A DNA stretch of 64,000 nucleotides. Origin: CBDFNC01 sp965249895. GTDB taxonomy: Bacteria > Pseudomonadota > Gammaproteobacteria > Enterobacterales > CBDFNC01. Below are positions 9,531-18,199 of this stretch, piece after piece. Location of the stretch: positions 1,302,001-1,366,000 of the forward strand of contig CBDFNC010000004.1 in the NCBI GenBank assembly GCA_965249895.1, written 5' to 3'. Numbering within the stretch: position 1 is the stretch's first letter; each line of letters starts with the position of its first letter. Under the pieces are notes generated by a model. That model saw nothing but the letters and a program-made list of their open reading frames with translations, did no database searches and had not been told where the DNA came from. The position numbers were made by a program, and so were the translations under genes.

Positions 9531-9604
9531 TATATTGCTCCAGCCAACTATAAGAATTCAAAAGCAAAGACAAATCCCTTGCTACACGAAAGCTGGTTTC
9601 CATC

Positions 9605-10147
9605 CTAATCCTGCATTTTAAATGCTTTAATTGTCTGCAGATGATGAGAAATATCACGAAACTTGTGTGTCTGGGAATCATCCCACACAATGTCGTAATA
9701 TTCTTTCAGCTCTCGTTCTGATTCGCCATTATCCAACACTTCGTCCCCACTAGAAAGGATACAAATGCATTTTCCTGAATTTTTATTACGAAAATCAGCA
9801 ACACACTTAGTGGCAATATCTAGGTATTCTTCCGGCCATTCGATTTTCCCGACCATATTGTCTTCCGGGTGCAAATTGGGATTCATTATCACCTGGCGAA
9901 TTCCACACAGATAACCAATCCGTTCGCTCCAATACCCGCCCAGGCCAACACCACAAATCAACGGGGCCTCATCTTCACTGTTTTGGATGTGCTTGTGAAC
10001 TTCTTTGAGCAGGTGGCTCATATCCTGCCGTGGATGAACCGTGCTGTAATGGACAAAACGCACATCTTCATCGATAAATTTAAGCTGCATGACCTTCTCA
10101 TGATTTCCCGGACTGGTGGCGTCAAACCCGTGAAGATATATGATCAT
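9605..10147 (-). CDS. ycfP: YcfP/YqiA-type alpha/beta-hydrolase fold protein (UPF0227)
   Basis: 180 residues starting MIIYLHGFDATSPGNHEK, the family's standard opening. Start choice: an AAGGAG sits 5 bases before this ATG, whereas the GTG 6 bases upstream overlaps that ribosome-binding site. The nucleophile-elbow position reads GVGLGGYWSERIGY, with Gly where a true esterase has Ser (GxSxGG), so this branch may be catalytically inactive. The E. coli homologue is of unclear function. It lies between nagZ and ndh, as in enterics. Confidence 0.87.
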   Translation of the reverse strand: MIIYLHGFDATSPGNHEKVMQLKFIDEDVRFVHYSTVHPRQDMSHLLKEVHKHIQNSEDEAPLICGVGLGGYWSERIGYLCGIRQVIMNPNLHPEDNMVGKIEWPEEYLDIATKCVADFRNKNSGKCICILSSGDEVLDNGESERELKEYYDIVWDDSQTHKFRDISHHLQTIKAFKMQD

Positions 10148-10188
10148 AAGCACTCCTTTCTAATCGTTATTCCAGTTAAATCTCAGCC

Positions 10189-11196
10189 TTAACCAAGATG
10201 ATCAACAAACTCGTTAATACTCTTGGCACTTTGTCGCCAACGCTGGGTTTGTTGTAAATAAGACATATCTTGGCCGGGCCGTTTCAGCATTTCACTGGCT
10301 GCACAGCGACTTTGCCAGTTAAGATTATCTAAAATAGAAACAGCCCCATCCCTGTTGTTGCAAGCGAGGATCAGGTCACAGCCAGCCAACAGAGCCCGCT
10401 CGGCCCGCTCCAGGTAAGAGCCGGCAAAACTGGCTCCGTGCATGGACATATCATCGCTTATCACAACTCCGTTAAACCCCAGCTCCTGTTTTAGCACTGT
10501 TTTTATCCAATATTCAGAAAAACCGGCGGGCCAGCTATCCAGCTGCTCGTATACCACATGGGCTGGCATCACAGCATCTAATAAACCTTTGCTCATTAAC
10601 GTCTTGAATGGGAATAGGTCGTCAGAAAAAATCTGTTGTTTTGAACGACTGTCGATAGGCAGGGCAATATGTGAGTCTGCTTTGACGTTTCCGTGGCCGG
10701 GGAAGTGTTTGCCCGTGGTTTTCATCCCCGCTTCCCGCATGCCCTGGGCATACATAGCGGACAGCGCAGCTACATCATCACGGTTTTCAGCAAACCCCCG
10801 ATCACCGATCACTTCACTCTCTGCGTTAATATCCAATACCGGGGCAAAACTGATATCTATATCCATGGCTAATAACTCGGCAGCCATCATCCAACCAACC
10901 TGTTTCGCCATGTTTAGTGCAGTGGCCTGGGGCAAGTGCTTTGCCAGGGCGCCAGCCGATGGCAGGCGAGTAAAACCTTGTCGAAAGCGCTGAACCCGCC
11001 CGCCTTCATGGTCAACGGCTATTAAAATTGGCCGTTTAGCTGCGATTCTGGCGGATTTAACCAGGGCGGCCAGCTGCTCACAGTCAGCAAAATTGCGCCC
11101 GAACAGGATAAGGCCGCCTGCCAGAGGGTGCTCCAGTATCTCTTTATCTTCACTATCGAGCTCAAAACCTTCCACATTTAGCATGATAGGACCCAA
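10189..11196 (-). CDS. nagZ: beta-N-acetylhexosaminidase, peptidoglycan recycling
   Basis: 335 residues, GH3 family. It starts MGPIMLNVEGFEL, like E. coli NagZ. Visible active-site elements are VDHEGGRVQRF (about 61-71), KHFPGHG at 163-169, the catalytic dyad region DSH at 174-176, and the nucleophile region VISDDMSMHG near 246-255. NagZ removes GlcNAc from GlcNAc-anhydroMurNAc-peptides in the cytoplasm during cell-wall recycling, and its products can signal beta-lactamase induction. Gene order with ycfP and ndh downstream is conserved in enterics; thiK, which precedes nagZ in E. coli, is absent here and a DUF6279 lipoprotein takes its place. Confidence 0.95.
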   Translation of the reverse strand: MGPIMLNVEGFELDSEDKEILEHPLAGGLILFGRNFADCEQLAALVKSARIAAKRPILIAVDHEGGRVQRFRQGFTRLPSAGALAKHLPQATALNMAKQVGWMMAAELLAMDIDISFAPVLDINAESEVIGDRGFAENRDDVAALSAMYAQGMREAGMKTTGKHFPGHGNVKADSHIALPIDSRSKQQIFSDDLFPFKTLMSKGLLDAVMPAHVVYEQLDSWPAGFSEYWIKTVLKQELGFNGVVISDDMSMHGASFAGSYLERAERALLAGCDLILACNNRDGAVSILDNLNWQSRCAASEMLKRPGQDMSYLQQTQRWRQSAKSINEFVDHLG

Positions 11197-11277
11197 ATTC
11201 AGCCCTCCTTATTATTATGTTCTTGGCACTGCCCAACTTTCAGTCCGAAAACCTATTTGTCGACACTTATGCTAGAG

Positions 11278-12111
11278 CTAGTGCGCGGCTAAATAATTGA
11301 AGTCATCAATATAACTTTGTAGGCGGGAAATAACAGCCTGCTTTTGTGAATTACTCATGCTATTTGTGAACTCCACAAGCCAAGCCGCGTAGGCAGCGCG
11401 ATATTCAACCACAAACTGGTTATTTGTTGTGCCTTTTACTTCGGTATTCAGCAAGTGAGATAACTTTTGTGGAAAGTCGTGCTGTTTTCTTTTCGCTAGC
11501 AGCCTGTTGAATTCATCCAACAGGTATTTATCCTGCTGTAGAAAATGACCAAAGCCTTTATCGCTTATTTCTCCCCATTGACGCAACAACAGCTCCTGCT
11601 CGGCATTCAATTGGCCTACCCATTTTCTAAACCGCTTAGCTCTTTTCTTATAGCTGGACGTCTGCCGGTCGGTAGGCGAAGTTTGCCGGTAATCATTTAG
11701 AGATTCTTGATATTCTTCGGTGAGATTACTCAGTAATTCACTGGTTTGTTTATCGTCCAGTGAAATCAGCAGTGGGATAAGATGTGGCAAACTTCTGGCG
11801 TACACTCGCTGCCAATATTGACTGATGGTTTCCAGGTGCGCCAATGCTAAGGACGAGGTCAGCGGGGTGTTCATTTGCGCTTGTAACGAAACGGCATGCT
11901 GGCTATAGCGGGGTAATTCCGTTTTCCGATGCCAGCTGTGGAGCCCCTCAATCGCTTTATCTAGTTGCGCTTGTTGGGTCCTGTCCAATCTCACATAGTC
12001 ATTCACCTGCCAGGAGATAAGCCAATCAAGCCAGTTATAACTGAGCCTGAATGAACACCCGGTTAACAGGGTACAAAACAATAAAACGAAGATTGGTCTG
12101 AAGCGGTGCAC
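11278..12111 (-). CDS. DUF6279 family lipoprotein
   Basis: 277 residues from a GTG start with a strong GGGGGAG ribosome-binding site. There is a signal peptide with lipobox LTGC (Cys about 19), followed by SFRLSYNWLDWLISW, typical of DUF6279. The rest is a helical, charged domain with no catalytic motif. It occupies the position of thiK between lpoB and nagZ. A terminator hairpin lies just before its start, so it may have its own promoter or depend on read-through. Function unknown; the setting suggests an envelope role. Confidence 0.78.
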   Translation of the reverse strand: MHRFRPIFVLLFCTLLTGCSFRLSYNWLDWLISWQVNDYVRLDRTQQAQLDKAIEGLHSWHRKTELPRYSQHAVSLQAQMNTPLTSSLALAHLETISQYWQRVYARSLPHLIPLLISLDDKQTSELLSNLTEEYQESLNDYRQTSPTDRQTSSYKKRAKRFRKWVGQLNAEQELLLRQWGEISDKGFGHFLQQDKYLLDEFNRLLAKRKQHDFPQKLSHLLNTEVKGTTNNQFVVEYRAAYAAWLVEFTNSMSNSQKQAVISRLQSYIDDFNYLAAH

Positions 12112-12121
12112 AACTCCCCCT

Positions 12122-12145
12122 AAAAACCGCCTGCTAAGCAGGCGG
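12122..12145 (-). terminator. intrinsic terminator after lpoB
   Basis: On the minus strand an 8-bp stem (CCGCCTGC / GCAGGCGG, 3-nt loop) is followed by TTTTT. It sits 9 bases after the lpoB stop and directly ahead of the ribosome-binding site of the DUF6279 gene. Confidence 0.8.
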
Positions 12146-12153
12146 AGATCCCG

Positions 12154-12750
12154 TTAGAGACCTAACTTATTCCGCTCTTCAATTTTGCGGATTTCTGTTT
12201 CGTCAGCCCACTCCAGAATACCTGTCTGTAAGTCCATCAGACGCATGGTAAATTTGTAGTAGACATCCTTTTTCTTGCCATTGTCTTTTACTATGCTGGA
12301 CAGGTTACCGTAAAGCATATATTGCGCTCCGACTTGCTTACCGAAGGCCACTGCGGTTGCAGGATCAACCATGCCGCCCTCATTCTGAAATTCCAGCTGT
12401 TGACGAACCGCTTCGACCCGTCCCATATCCACGAAGCGGAATTTACCAGAGCGCAACAGTTTAGTGGAAATTGAATCTGAAATAGACTCTGTATCTATAT
12501 GCTCACTGGTTTTATTCTTAATCCGCTCAACAAAAACGATGGGCCTTTGGTTTGCAGTTAGCGCCACAACCGGCGGAAACGTCAGCATATCTTCGGTCAT
12601 TTCCTCGGCGACTTTTTGCAGATCTGTTGCACCAAAACTAATATCTGTCGTTTCAACTTCTGTGGCGTCGCCGTAACTCACTTGGTTAGAGCAGCCAGCC
12701 ATGGTGAGCGCCGCTAAACCTAACGTTATTGCAAGTACTGTTTTTTTCAT
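12154..12750 (-). CDS. lpoB: penicillin-binding protein activator LpoB
   Basis: An outer-membrane lipoprotein of about 198 residues: signal MKKTVLAITLGLAALTMAGC with lipidated Cys after a LTMAG box, then a linker and the LpoB fold (NQRPIVFVERIKNKTSEHID; GAQYMLYGNLSSIVKDNG). LpoB reaches through the periplasm to stimulate PBP1B. Start: the reading frame also has an ATG three codons earlier, but starting at MKK gives a normal lipoprotein signal; the choice is uncertain. It follows ycfL by 15 bp or less, as in E. coli. Confidence 0.9.
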   Translation of the reverse strand: MKKTVLAITLGLAALTMAGCSNQVSYGDATEVETTDISFGATDLQKVAEEMTEDMLTFPPVVALTANQRPIVFVERIKNKTSEHIDTESISDSISTKLLRSGKFRFVDMGRVEAVRQQLEFQNEGGMVDPATAVAFGKQVGAQYMLYGNLSSIVKDNGKKKDVYYKFTMRLMDLQTGILEWADETEIRKIEERNKLGL

Positions 12751-12765
12751 TATTTCCATCGCCTT

Positions 12766-13173
12766 CTATTTGAATACTTCTCTTACATAAACTTTAAAGC
12801 CGGTGGCTTCACTATTCGGTGCGCCCCCCTGCAAACTCACCTGCTGAGAGCCGTGTAACTTTAATGAACGCCAGGGAGATTTATCCCTTTCAACTTCAAA
12901 GCCATCTTTATCGTACCAATAAAATTTGTATTGTAGTGTTTGATCCTGGCTATAGGTGCTCTTTAAGCTTGCCTGGGCCTGGATCAGGCCATTTACACTA
13001 CGGGTCTTTATTTCTGACAAGACCAGTCTGCCCGCCAGTTTACTGTTATCTAGCTTTAGTTGGCTTTGCACTCCCTGCCCAGTTTCATAGTGCTCGATAC
13101 CAATACCCGTGGTATTTTTCGCGCAGGCGGCCAGCCCGAGGATCATAACCAATACAGTAAATAGTTTTATCAT
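12766..13173 (-). CDS. ycfL: YcfL-like DUF1425 lipoprotein
   Basis: 135 residues with a lipoprotein signal (LGLAAC, Cys about 17) and a small beta-sandwich-like body (LQYKFYWYDKDGFEVERDKS) typical of YcfL/DUF1425. In E. coli ycfL directly precedes lpoB, and the same order holds here with a gap of only a few bases, so the two are almost certainly co-transcribed. Its role is unknown, presumably in the periplasm or at the outer membrane alongside LpoB. Confidence 0.83.
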   Translation of the reverse strand: MIKLFTVLVMILGLAACAKNTTGIGIEHYETGQGVQSQLKLDNSKLAGRLVLSEIKTRSVNGLIQAQASLKSTYSQDQTLQYKFYWYDKDGFEVERDKSPWRSLKLHGSQQVSLQGGAPNSEATGFKVYVREVFK

Positions 13174-13257
13174 AAAAACTCCCTAAATTTTTAAATCCAG
13201 TGCCAGCAACCCGTGGCTGTATAATAACCAAGAAGGCAAGCTTAACAAACCGCCCCC

Positions 13258-14673
13258 CTACAATTTAAAGTGATGTGTCGCCAATTTTCCTGAGATTCCG
13301 GTTACCAGCAAAAGTTCCATTTTCCCTGCGCGGCCGTCGATTTCCAGCGCCTTGCCATTCGAACCCAGATTCAAGTTTATCTTGTTCTGTCCAACCTTAA
13401 GTGGCAAACGCAGGACTTGGGCATTCATAGGTAAACTGGACCAGCTACGTGTATCCGCAGTTTCGGACACTGTGTTGTAAATATTAACGAGTATATTGCC
13501 CAGGTCCCCGCCTTCTCGGGCCGCCTTCTCCCGCATTCGCTCCTTGGCATATACTCTGAGACCTTGACGTATCACCATAGTTGGTATTTGCTCTTGCAGA
13601 TCTTTGGCTGCCAGAGACTCAATTTCTACTATTTTTGCACTCTTTGATTTGGTTTTGCCATTGGCCACACTCAGGACTGTTTTATTTGGCTGCCAGTCAG
13701 GATAGGCAGGAAACGCCACGTTAAATATACCGTAATATCCATCCGTACTGCGGATCGGCAAAGGCAAATGGATCTGCTGTTTCGCCGGCACCAATCCTTG
13801 CTCAAACAAAACAATCAGCTGACCTTGCTCCCTGACCTCCGCTTTAGCCTGTTTGCCAAAGTCCTTTTCGAAACGGGCCAGCTCCTGGCTCATGCCGAGT
13901 TTTTTCGCCAATCGCAGTACATCATCTTGCAAGAAAGGGTTCTCAGGAAAAATTTCCACCGCACGTTTGTAGTCTATATACGCGCTGTTAGCTTCTCCCG
14001 CAGCCTCATAAAGCATTCCCGACAGATAAAAAGTGTATGCGTTTTGAAAACCATTTTTAACATTACCAACAATGCCGTTCATTGACGGGTAAGCACTGAT
14101 CACCGCGGCTGAATCCGCTGTCACACCTTGGGCTGCGGCTTCTTTACGAGCAGCCCTGAGCTCACCGGATTGCTCTTTTAACGCCCTCTCCTGAACCTGG
14201 TTCGCCCGCCTCACTTCCACCAGAGCCCCATCGCCCTGGTTTAAGGCGAGATAGTTCAACGCCTGATAGTGATGCAGCATAGTGCGCTCATATGAAGGAA
14301 CTGAATAGGCAATCAGGTTATCATTGGTTACCACGGCTCCCGCCTGGTTAAGGCCCGAACTCAATCGATATTCAGCCTTTTTATCAAGCCACTGCAGATA
14401 TTTGTCCGCTTCATCGAACGCCTGCTTACTTTTTTCCCAGTCGCCGGCTAAAAAATAGCTACGCCCCCGCTCCAGTTGCAGCAAAGCATAATTATGCCCA
14501 CCTTGCTCACCCGGCTCGATGCCGGATGCCGCATCAAGGTAATCGCCGGCGCTAATAAGCTGGCGCACTGGCTGCATTTGTTGGCTATAAGTGACAAACA
14601 AGTCTTTTAAACCTATGCCAGCACAGGCAGACAAAAGCGTTACGCAGAACCCGATAAAAATTTTTCTAAACAA
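13258..14673 (-). CDS. COG3014 family lipoprotein with TPR-like repeats
   Basis: 471 residues. Signal peptide with lipobox LSAC (Cys about 17). The N-terminal 250 residues contain helical repeats of TPR type (NYALLQLERGRSYFLAGDW; SGMLYEAAGEANSAYIDYKR). The C-terminal half is beta-rich, with a hydrophobic stretch near VLFEQGLVPAKQQIHLPLP. This architecture matches COG3014 proteins commonly found just upstream of ycfL-lpoB in marine gammaproteobacteria. The biochemical function is not known; location with PBP activators hints at envelope biogenesis. It starts 66 bp after hinT. Confidence 0.8.
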   Translation of the reverse strand: MFRKIFIGFCVTLLSACAGIGLKDLFVTYSQQMQPVRQLISAGDYLDAASGIEPGEQGGHNYALLQLERGRSYFLAGDWEKSKQAFDEADKYLQWLDKKAEYRLSSGLNQAGAVVTNDNLIAYSVPSYERTMLHHYQALNYLALNQGDGALVEVRRANQVQERALKEQSGELRAARKEAAAQGVTADSAAVISAYPSMNGIVGNVKNGFQNAYTFYLSGMLYEAAGEANSAYIDYKRAVEIFPENPFLQDDVLRLAKKLGMSQELARFEKDFGKQAKAEVREQGQLIVLFEQGLVPAKQQIHLPLPIRSTDGYYGIFNVAFPAYPDWQPNKTVLSVANGKTKSKSAKIVEIESLAAKDLQEQIPTMVIRQGLRVYAKERMREKAAREGGDLGNILVNIYNTVSETADTRSWSSLPMNAQVLRLPLKVGQNKINLNLGSNGKALEIDGRAGKMELLLVTGISGKLATHHFKL

Positions 14674-14738
14674 GATATTGACCAGTTAAAAGGCCACACT
14701 CGGCCTGATTATAATTTGCAACGCGAAATTAGTGCAGC

Positions 14739-15092
14739 TTATTCATGGGAAAGCATAGGCCCCAACGCCTTACCGCCCAGCAAGTGCAAATGAATATGAT
14801 AAACTTCCTGACCACCATGTTCATTACAGTTCATGATCAGGCGGTATCCTTGTTCAGCGATACCTTGGTCTTTTGCAAGTTGCTTAGCCACTGTATACAT
14901 CCTGCCAATTAAAGCTTCATCTTCCGTTTCAATATCATTGGCAGTAGGGATCTGTTTATTCGGCACTATCAATATATGGACAGGCGCCTTAGGAGCTATG
15001 TCACGAAATGCGGTGACCATCTCATCCTGATATAACAATTCAGTGGGTAACTCTTTTCTGATAATTTTGCTAAATATTGTTTCTTCCGTCAT
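14739..15092 (-). CDS. hinT: HIT-family purine nucleoside phosphoramidase
   Basis: 117 residues from MTEETIFSKIIRKELPTE. An upstream GTG-type extension in frame would add 11 non-conserved residues, so this ATG is preferred; GGAG lies 10 bases ahead. The histidine triad HIHLH is within GGQEVYHIHLHLLGG near the C-terminus. HinT hydrolyses AMP-linked phosphoramidates. It heads the minus-strand block hinT-COG3014-ycfL-lpoB, matching hinT-ycfL-lpoB in E. coli. Confidence 0.93.
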   Translation of the reverse strand: MTEETIFSKIIRKELPTELLYQDEMVTAFRDIAPKAPVHILIVPNKQIPTANDIETEDEALIGRMYTVAKQLAKDQGIAEQGYRLIMNCNEHGGQEVYHIHLHLLGGKALGPMLSHE

Positions 15093-15125
15093 ATCCTGAC
15101 TTCTCCAAAAGGTGACTGCGTTCAT

Positions 15126-16083
15126 TCTGACAGATTAGTTACTGAGTTTCACTCCTATTTACGGACATGTGCCCACACAAAACATCCCTGGTTTCCTTGC
15201 TAGTTTTTTTGCCCCCGCGAAGGTTAAAAGTTACCTAGTACGTAAGTACCATCATTTAACTGCACCCTACACTCACCTTTCCTCAAAAATCCAAGGATCA
15301 TGCTTCCGATTATGGTTAACGAGGCCTGGCGACAGCTATAAATACTGCGAATTAGCTTGGCAAGAGACACCCGCTTTAAAGATCTGGTTGTTACTTGTCC
15401 TGCCCTTGATAGCCGAATTACTGACTCCTCTTTTCCAATGTAGTGCTCCGGATCCCGTCCTTATGACCTGCCTGAATGTTTACGTATCGTCATGCTTTCA
15501 CGTCAACAAGTACACCAAGCAGAGCATTGGGAACATCCTCGCTATGGAAATGCTCGGATATCAGGGAGTAAACTATCAGAAAGGTTGAGCGTTTATTGTC
15601 AGAAATTGCAAACATACTGTTAATAAATGTAAGTTGCCATTAGTTAGCGCCCGCCCTGAAACTCGTATGTTTATTCTTTAGTCGAATTTTAGCGCACAAG
15701 ACTTATCGCTGTACAAAAGCCTCAAGTTAGTCACCATTATCGAAACGAACTCAGTTAGTGTCAGTCCTGAAACGGAAGCCCAAAGTATGAGTTTTTCGTA
15801 TAGCTTGATGCCTGTGCTTGCTAGCCTTGCTTTTTGACCGGACTGTCTGCGCTTTTTCAACAAACTCCCACATTGGCACTACGTCGTCGTTAATTGGGGA
15901 TTTAGAGATCATTCCTTCAGTATCAGAGGTGAGTAACCCATTTAATAACAATGACCGAGGTGAATTCTGGTAGCTTCACGCCCTGAGGCATAAGGCGATC
16001 CTTCAAATAATTATCAATCGAGGAAGAATGACAAGAGAGTGACTTTTTTGACTTGTTTTTTAGCCTTATCATTAAGCAAACTA
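15126..16083. other. gene-poor decayed stretch
   Basis: About 960 bp between hinT and a chemotaxis-receptor relic. Open frames up to 139 codons occur, but none has a recognisable domain, a convincing ribosome-binding site or normal composition. I see only one structured item, a degenerate repeat at about 15655-15757 that resembles 57453-57556. The stretch reads as a graveyard of former genes. Confidence 0.5.
15655..15757. repeat. degenerate dispersed repeat, copy 1
   Basis: The sequence from CTGAAACTCGTATG onward runs parallel to 57453-57556 over about 100 bp with scattered substitutions. Shared blocks include GAAACTC, TTCTT.AGTC, TTAG..C.C.A.ACTT, AAGTTAG.CAC and TAT...A.CGAAC. Origin is unknown; a dead mobile element end is the simplest idea. 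The alignment was done by eye. Confidence 0.4.
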
Positions 16084-16086
16084 AAA

Positions 16087-16367
16087 ATGAGGCTGGCGCA
16101 AAAAACCACCCGTTCGGCCTCTGAAATCCAGTCCATGATTGAAAGCCTGCAAGCCAGTGCAAAACGTGCGGTTAATGTGATGTCGGAAGTATCCACGCAA
16201 ATGGCAGCCAGCATCTCGCAAAGCTCAAACGCCAACAGCGCAGAAATTGCCGATAACCTTAATCCGATATCAACCATCAGGGCATTGAGCAGGTGGCGAA
16301 CACGGCCCATAAGCTCGAAGACTTAGCGGAAAATCAGACCGAATTGGTCCACAGGTTTACCCTTTAA
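16087..16367 (+). pseudogene. methyl-accepting chemotaxis protein, C-terminal relic
   Basis: The frame from 16087 reads AQKTTRSASEIQSMIESLQ and then SAKRAVNVMSEVS, matching the signalling-domain C-terminal helix of chemoreceptors. Near 16270 the frame shifts; the next frame continues QGIEQVANTAHKLEDLAENQ and ends after TELVHRF, the usual receptor end, with a TAA at 16365. The hairpin tip, HAMP and sensor domains are missing, and there is an internal deletion before the shift. It is a clear gene remnant, not a functional receptor. Confidence 0.75.
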
Positions 16368-16380
16368 AAAAGGCCGGAAC

Positions 16381-17187
16381 TTACTCCGGCTTTCCTTTGA
16401 GCAGCAGCTGAGGGTCTAACCGGGTATTAAACCAGTTTAATCGCCAATCCAGGTGTGAGCCGGTTACTCTTCCCGTCGCCCCTATCTCACCGATTTTATC
16501 CCCCTGGTGGATCTTCTGCCCTTGGGAAACAGAGATCTTACTTAAATGTAAAAAGGACGAAGAAATACCGTAACCATGGTCCAGCAATATGGTATTTCCG
16601 GAATAGAACATCCGCTTAGTTAACAGCACTGTGCCGCTGGCCGGCGCTATAACAGTGGCACCAACAGGCGCCGCGATATCCAGCCCGTAATGGGGTCGGC
16701 CAGGTTTACCGTTGTAAAACCGCTGGCTGCCATAAACCCCGGAAATGCGGCCTTTGGCAGGCCAGATAAAGTCCATCTTAAAGGCGGATAAGTCACTGTC
16801 CACCTTGCGGGCTTTCCGGGTCGCCTTAAGATCAGAGTGGATGTGTTTTATGTCCTCTGTCTTTGGTTGCATAATGGACTTTTTAATGCCTTCTACTTTT
16901 TGGATCCGGTACTGACGAGGTTTTACCGTCAATTGCCTGCTGGTTTCCACCCCATTTTTGGTTTGGTAAGACAGCCGGTACGCTTGACCGGCGTCACGAC
17001 CAAATCCAAAAACAAAGGCACCGGACGGTGACAATCTGAGTTCTTTGTCATCCAACCATACTTTAGAGCCAGGCTCTGCCTGGCCTGTGATCAAGCCACC
17101 CTGGACAAACTCACCGCTAAGAGCCGGGTCAGCTAATGTGTGAAAAGCTGTGCACAAACCTAGTAAGGCGAACCAATTACGCTTCAC
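16381..17187 (-). CDS. M23 family peptidoglycan endopeptidase-like protein, HLDW variant
   Basis: 268 residues with a cleavable signal peptide (to about 19, LADPA). An N-terminal beta domain of about 110 residues is followed by an M23 LytM-type domain (about 145-265): GRPHYGLDIAAP contains the H-x3-D metal pair, and LLDHGYGISSSFLHLSK contains the conserved catalytic histidine region. The last motif reads GSHLDWRLNW where canonical enzymes have HxH, so Asp replaces the third zinc ligand. The frame overlaps the upstream QueD-like gene by 11 bp, implying translational coupling. It may cut or bind peptidoglycan in the periplasm; whether zinc chemistry survives is open. Confidence 0.82.
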   Translation of the reverse strand: MKRNWFALLGLCTAFHTLADPALSGEFVQGGLITGQAEPGSKVWLDDKELRLSPSGAFVFGFGRDAGQAYRLSYQTKNGVETSRQLTVKPRQYRIQKVEGIKKSIMQPKTEDIKHIHSDLKATRKARKVDSDLSAFKMDFIWPAKGRISGVYGSQRFYNGKPGRPHYGLDIAAPVGATVIAPASGTVLLTKRMFYSGNTILLDHGYGISSSFLHLSKISVSQGQKIHQGDKIGEIGATGRVTGSHLDWRLNWFNTRLDPQLLLKGKPE

Positions 17188-18040
17188 TGATAGCCCCCTT
17201 GCCTATACCTTCAAATGCATAGATAGTGACTTTCTGGCTGGCATGCCTGTTTTTTATATGTTGACAAATAAACTGAGAGATAGATTCAACCGTAGTGTCA
17301 CAGGGTAAAATTTCACACACAGATTTAGGGATCACCAGATCGAATCGCCCCTGTGGCGCCGTATAGGAAAAACCGTGATAGTCCTCGGGGGGGAACTCGG
17401 ACTGCGGGACCAGCGTCTCAAGGCCAACCTTATCTTCCTCGCTAGCGAGATAGATATCCCGCCAGCGCTCGGCCCATTGTGCCACCCATTGGTCTTGCCA
17501 GACGCCATCAAGATAAATATCAAGGCGAGATCTGTGGCCGTGGGCGATCCGCTGACAGTTACCATCGTGTTTCTTAAGCCCATGACTGTAATGATAAAAT
17601 GGCGACTCTATCTGTTCATGGCTGAGGGTCACTTGCAGACCGGAAATATTCTGAGGCAACTTTTGCTGGATAACGTCCACCAAGTAAGCTTCCAGGCCCG
17701 CTAAGTTGATGGTTTCCAGCTTGAGCAGGGTATAAGCCTGTTCCGGGCAGGATAACCAGATCTTTTGCTGTTTAAAGGGGAAGTCCACCTCCACCCTGTT
17801 TTCCTTATTATTAACCTGGCAACCCCGGGCAAGGGTTGGGATCAACAGACGGTGGTCGACTTCCTCATCAATAATCTGTTTGATCAGCTTTTTGACGATC
17901 CCAAAATCCAGCAACATACTTTGCTCATTCAGATAACCATCCAGCACTACATCAACCTGATAACTTTCCCCCACCATACCCCGGACGGGATCCAGGTAGG
18001 AAGAATCAATAACAGTTAGCCCTTTTACAAATAATTTCAT
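17177..18040 (-). CDS. 6-pyruvoyl-tetrahydropterin synthase / QueD-like protein, two-domain
   Basis: 287 residues, about twice the length of a single QueD (about 120-140). Both halves look like the T-fold: the N-terminal half has YLDPVRGMVGESYQVDVVL and LLDFGIVKKLIKQIIDEEVD, followed by an HRLLIP; the C-terminal half has YSHGLKKHDGNCQRIAHGH, which carries the Cys and His of the active-site region. QueD makes 6-carboxytetrahydropterin for queuosine, while PTPS makes a biopterin precursor. The substrate of this duplicated form is not clear. It overlaps the M23 peptidase gene downstream, an unexplained pairing. Confidence 0.75.
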   Translation of the reverse strand: MKLFVKGLTVIDSSYLDPVRGMVGESYQVDVVLDGYLNEQSMLLDFGIVKKLIKQIIDEEVDHRLLIPTLARGCQVNNKENRVEVDFPFKQQKIWLSCPEQAYTLLKLETINLAGLEAYLVDVIQQKLPQNISGLQVTLSHEQIESPFYHYSHGLKKHDGNCQRIAHGHRSRLDIYLDGVWQDQWVAQWAERWRDIYLASEEDKVGLETLVPQSEFPPEDYHGFSYTAPQGRFDLVIPKSVCEILPCDTTVESISQFICQHIKNRHASQKVTIYAFEGIGKGAISEA

Positions 18041-18199
18041 TCAAGCCCTTGCCTGAGTATATAAATCGCTTTTCGCTATTATATCCGCAGTCCAAGCCAA
18101 TAAAACCTATTTGTGACAATTCTAGGGATATACAGCTAGCCCCTCTCCGCTTAGCTTCATCATCAGATTGCCAAACAATACAGCTCGTGCCACCAATGA

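Noticed and set aside
15169..15588. 139-codon frame after hinT
   Set aside because: No ribosome-binding site, no motif and composition unlike neighbours; probably chance in decayed DNA.
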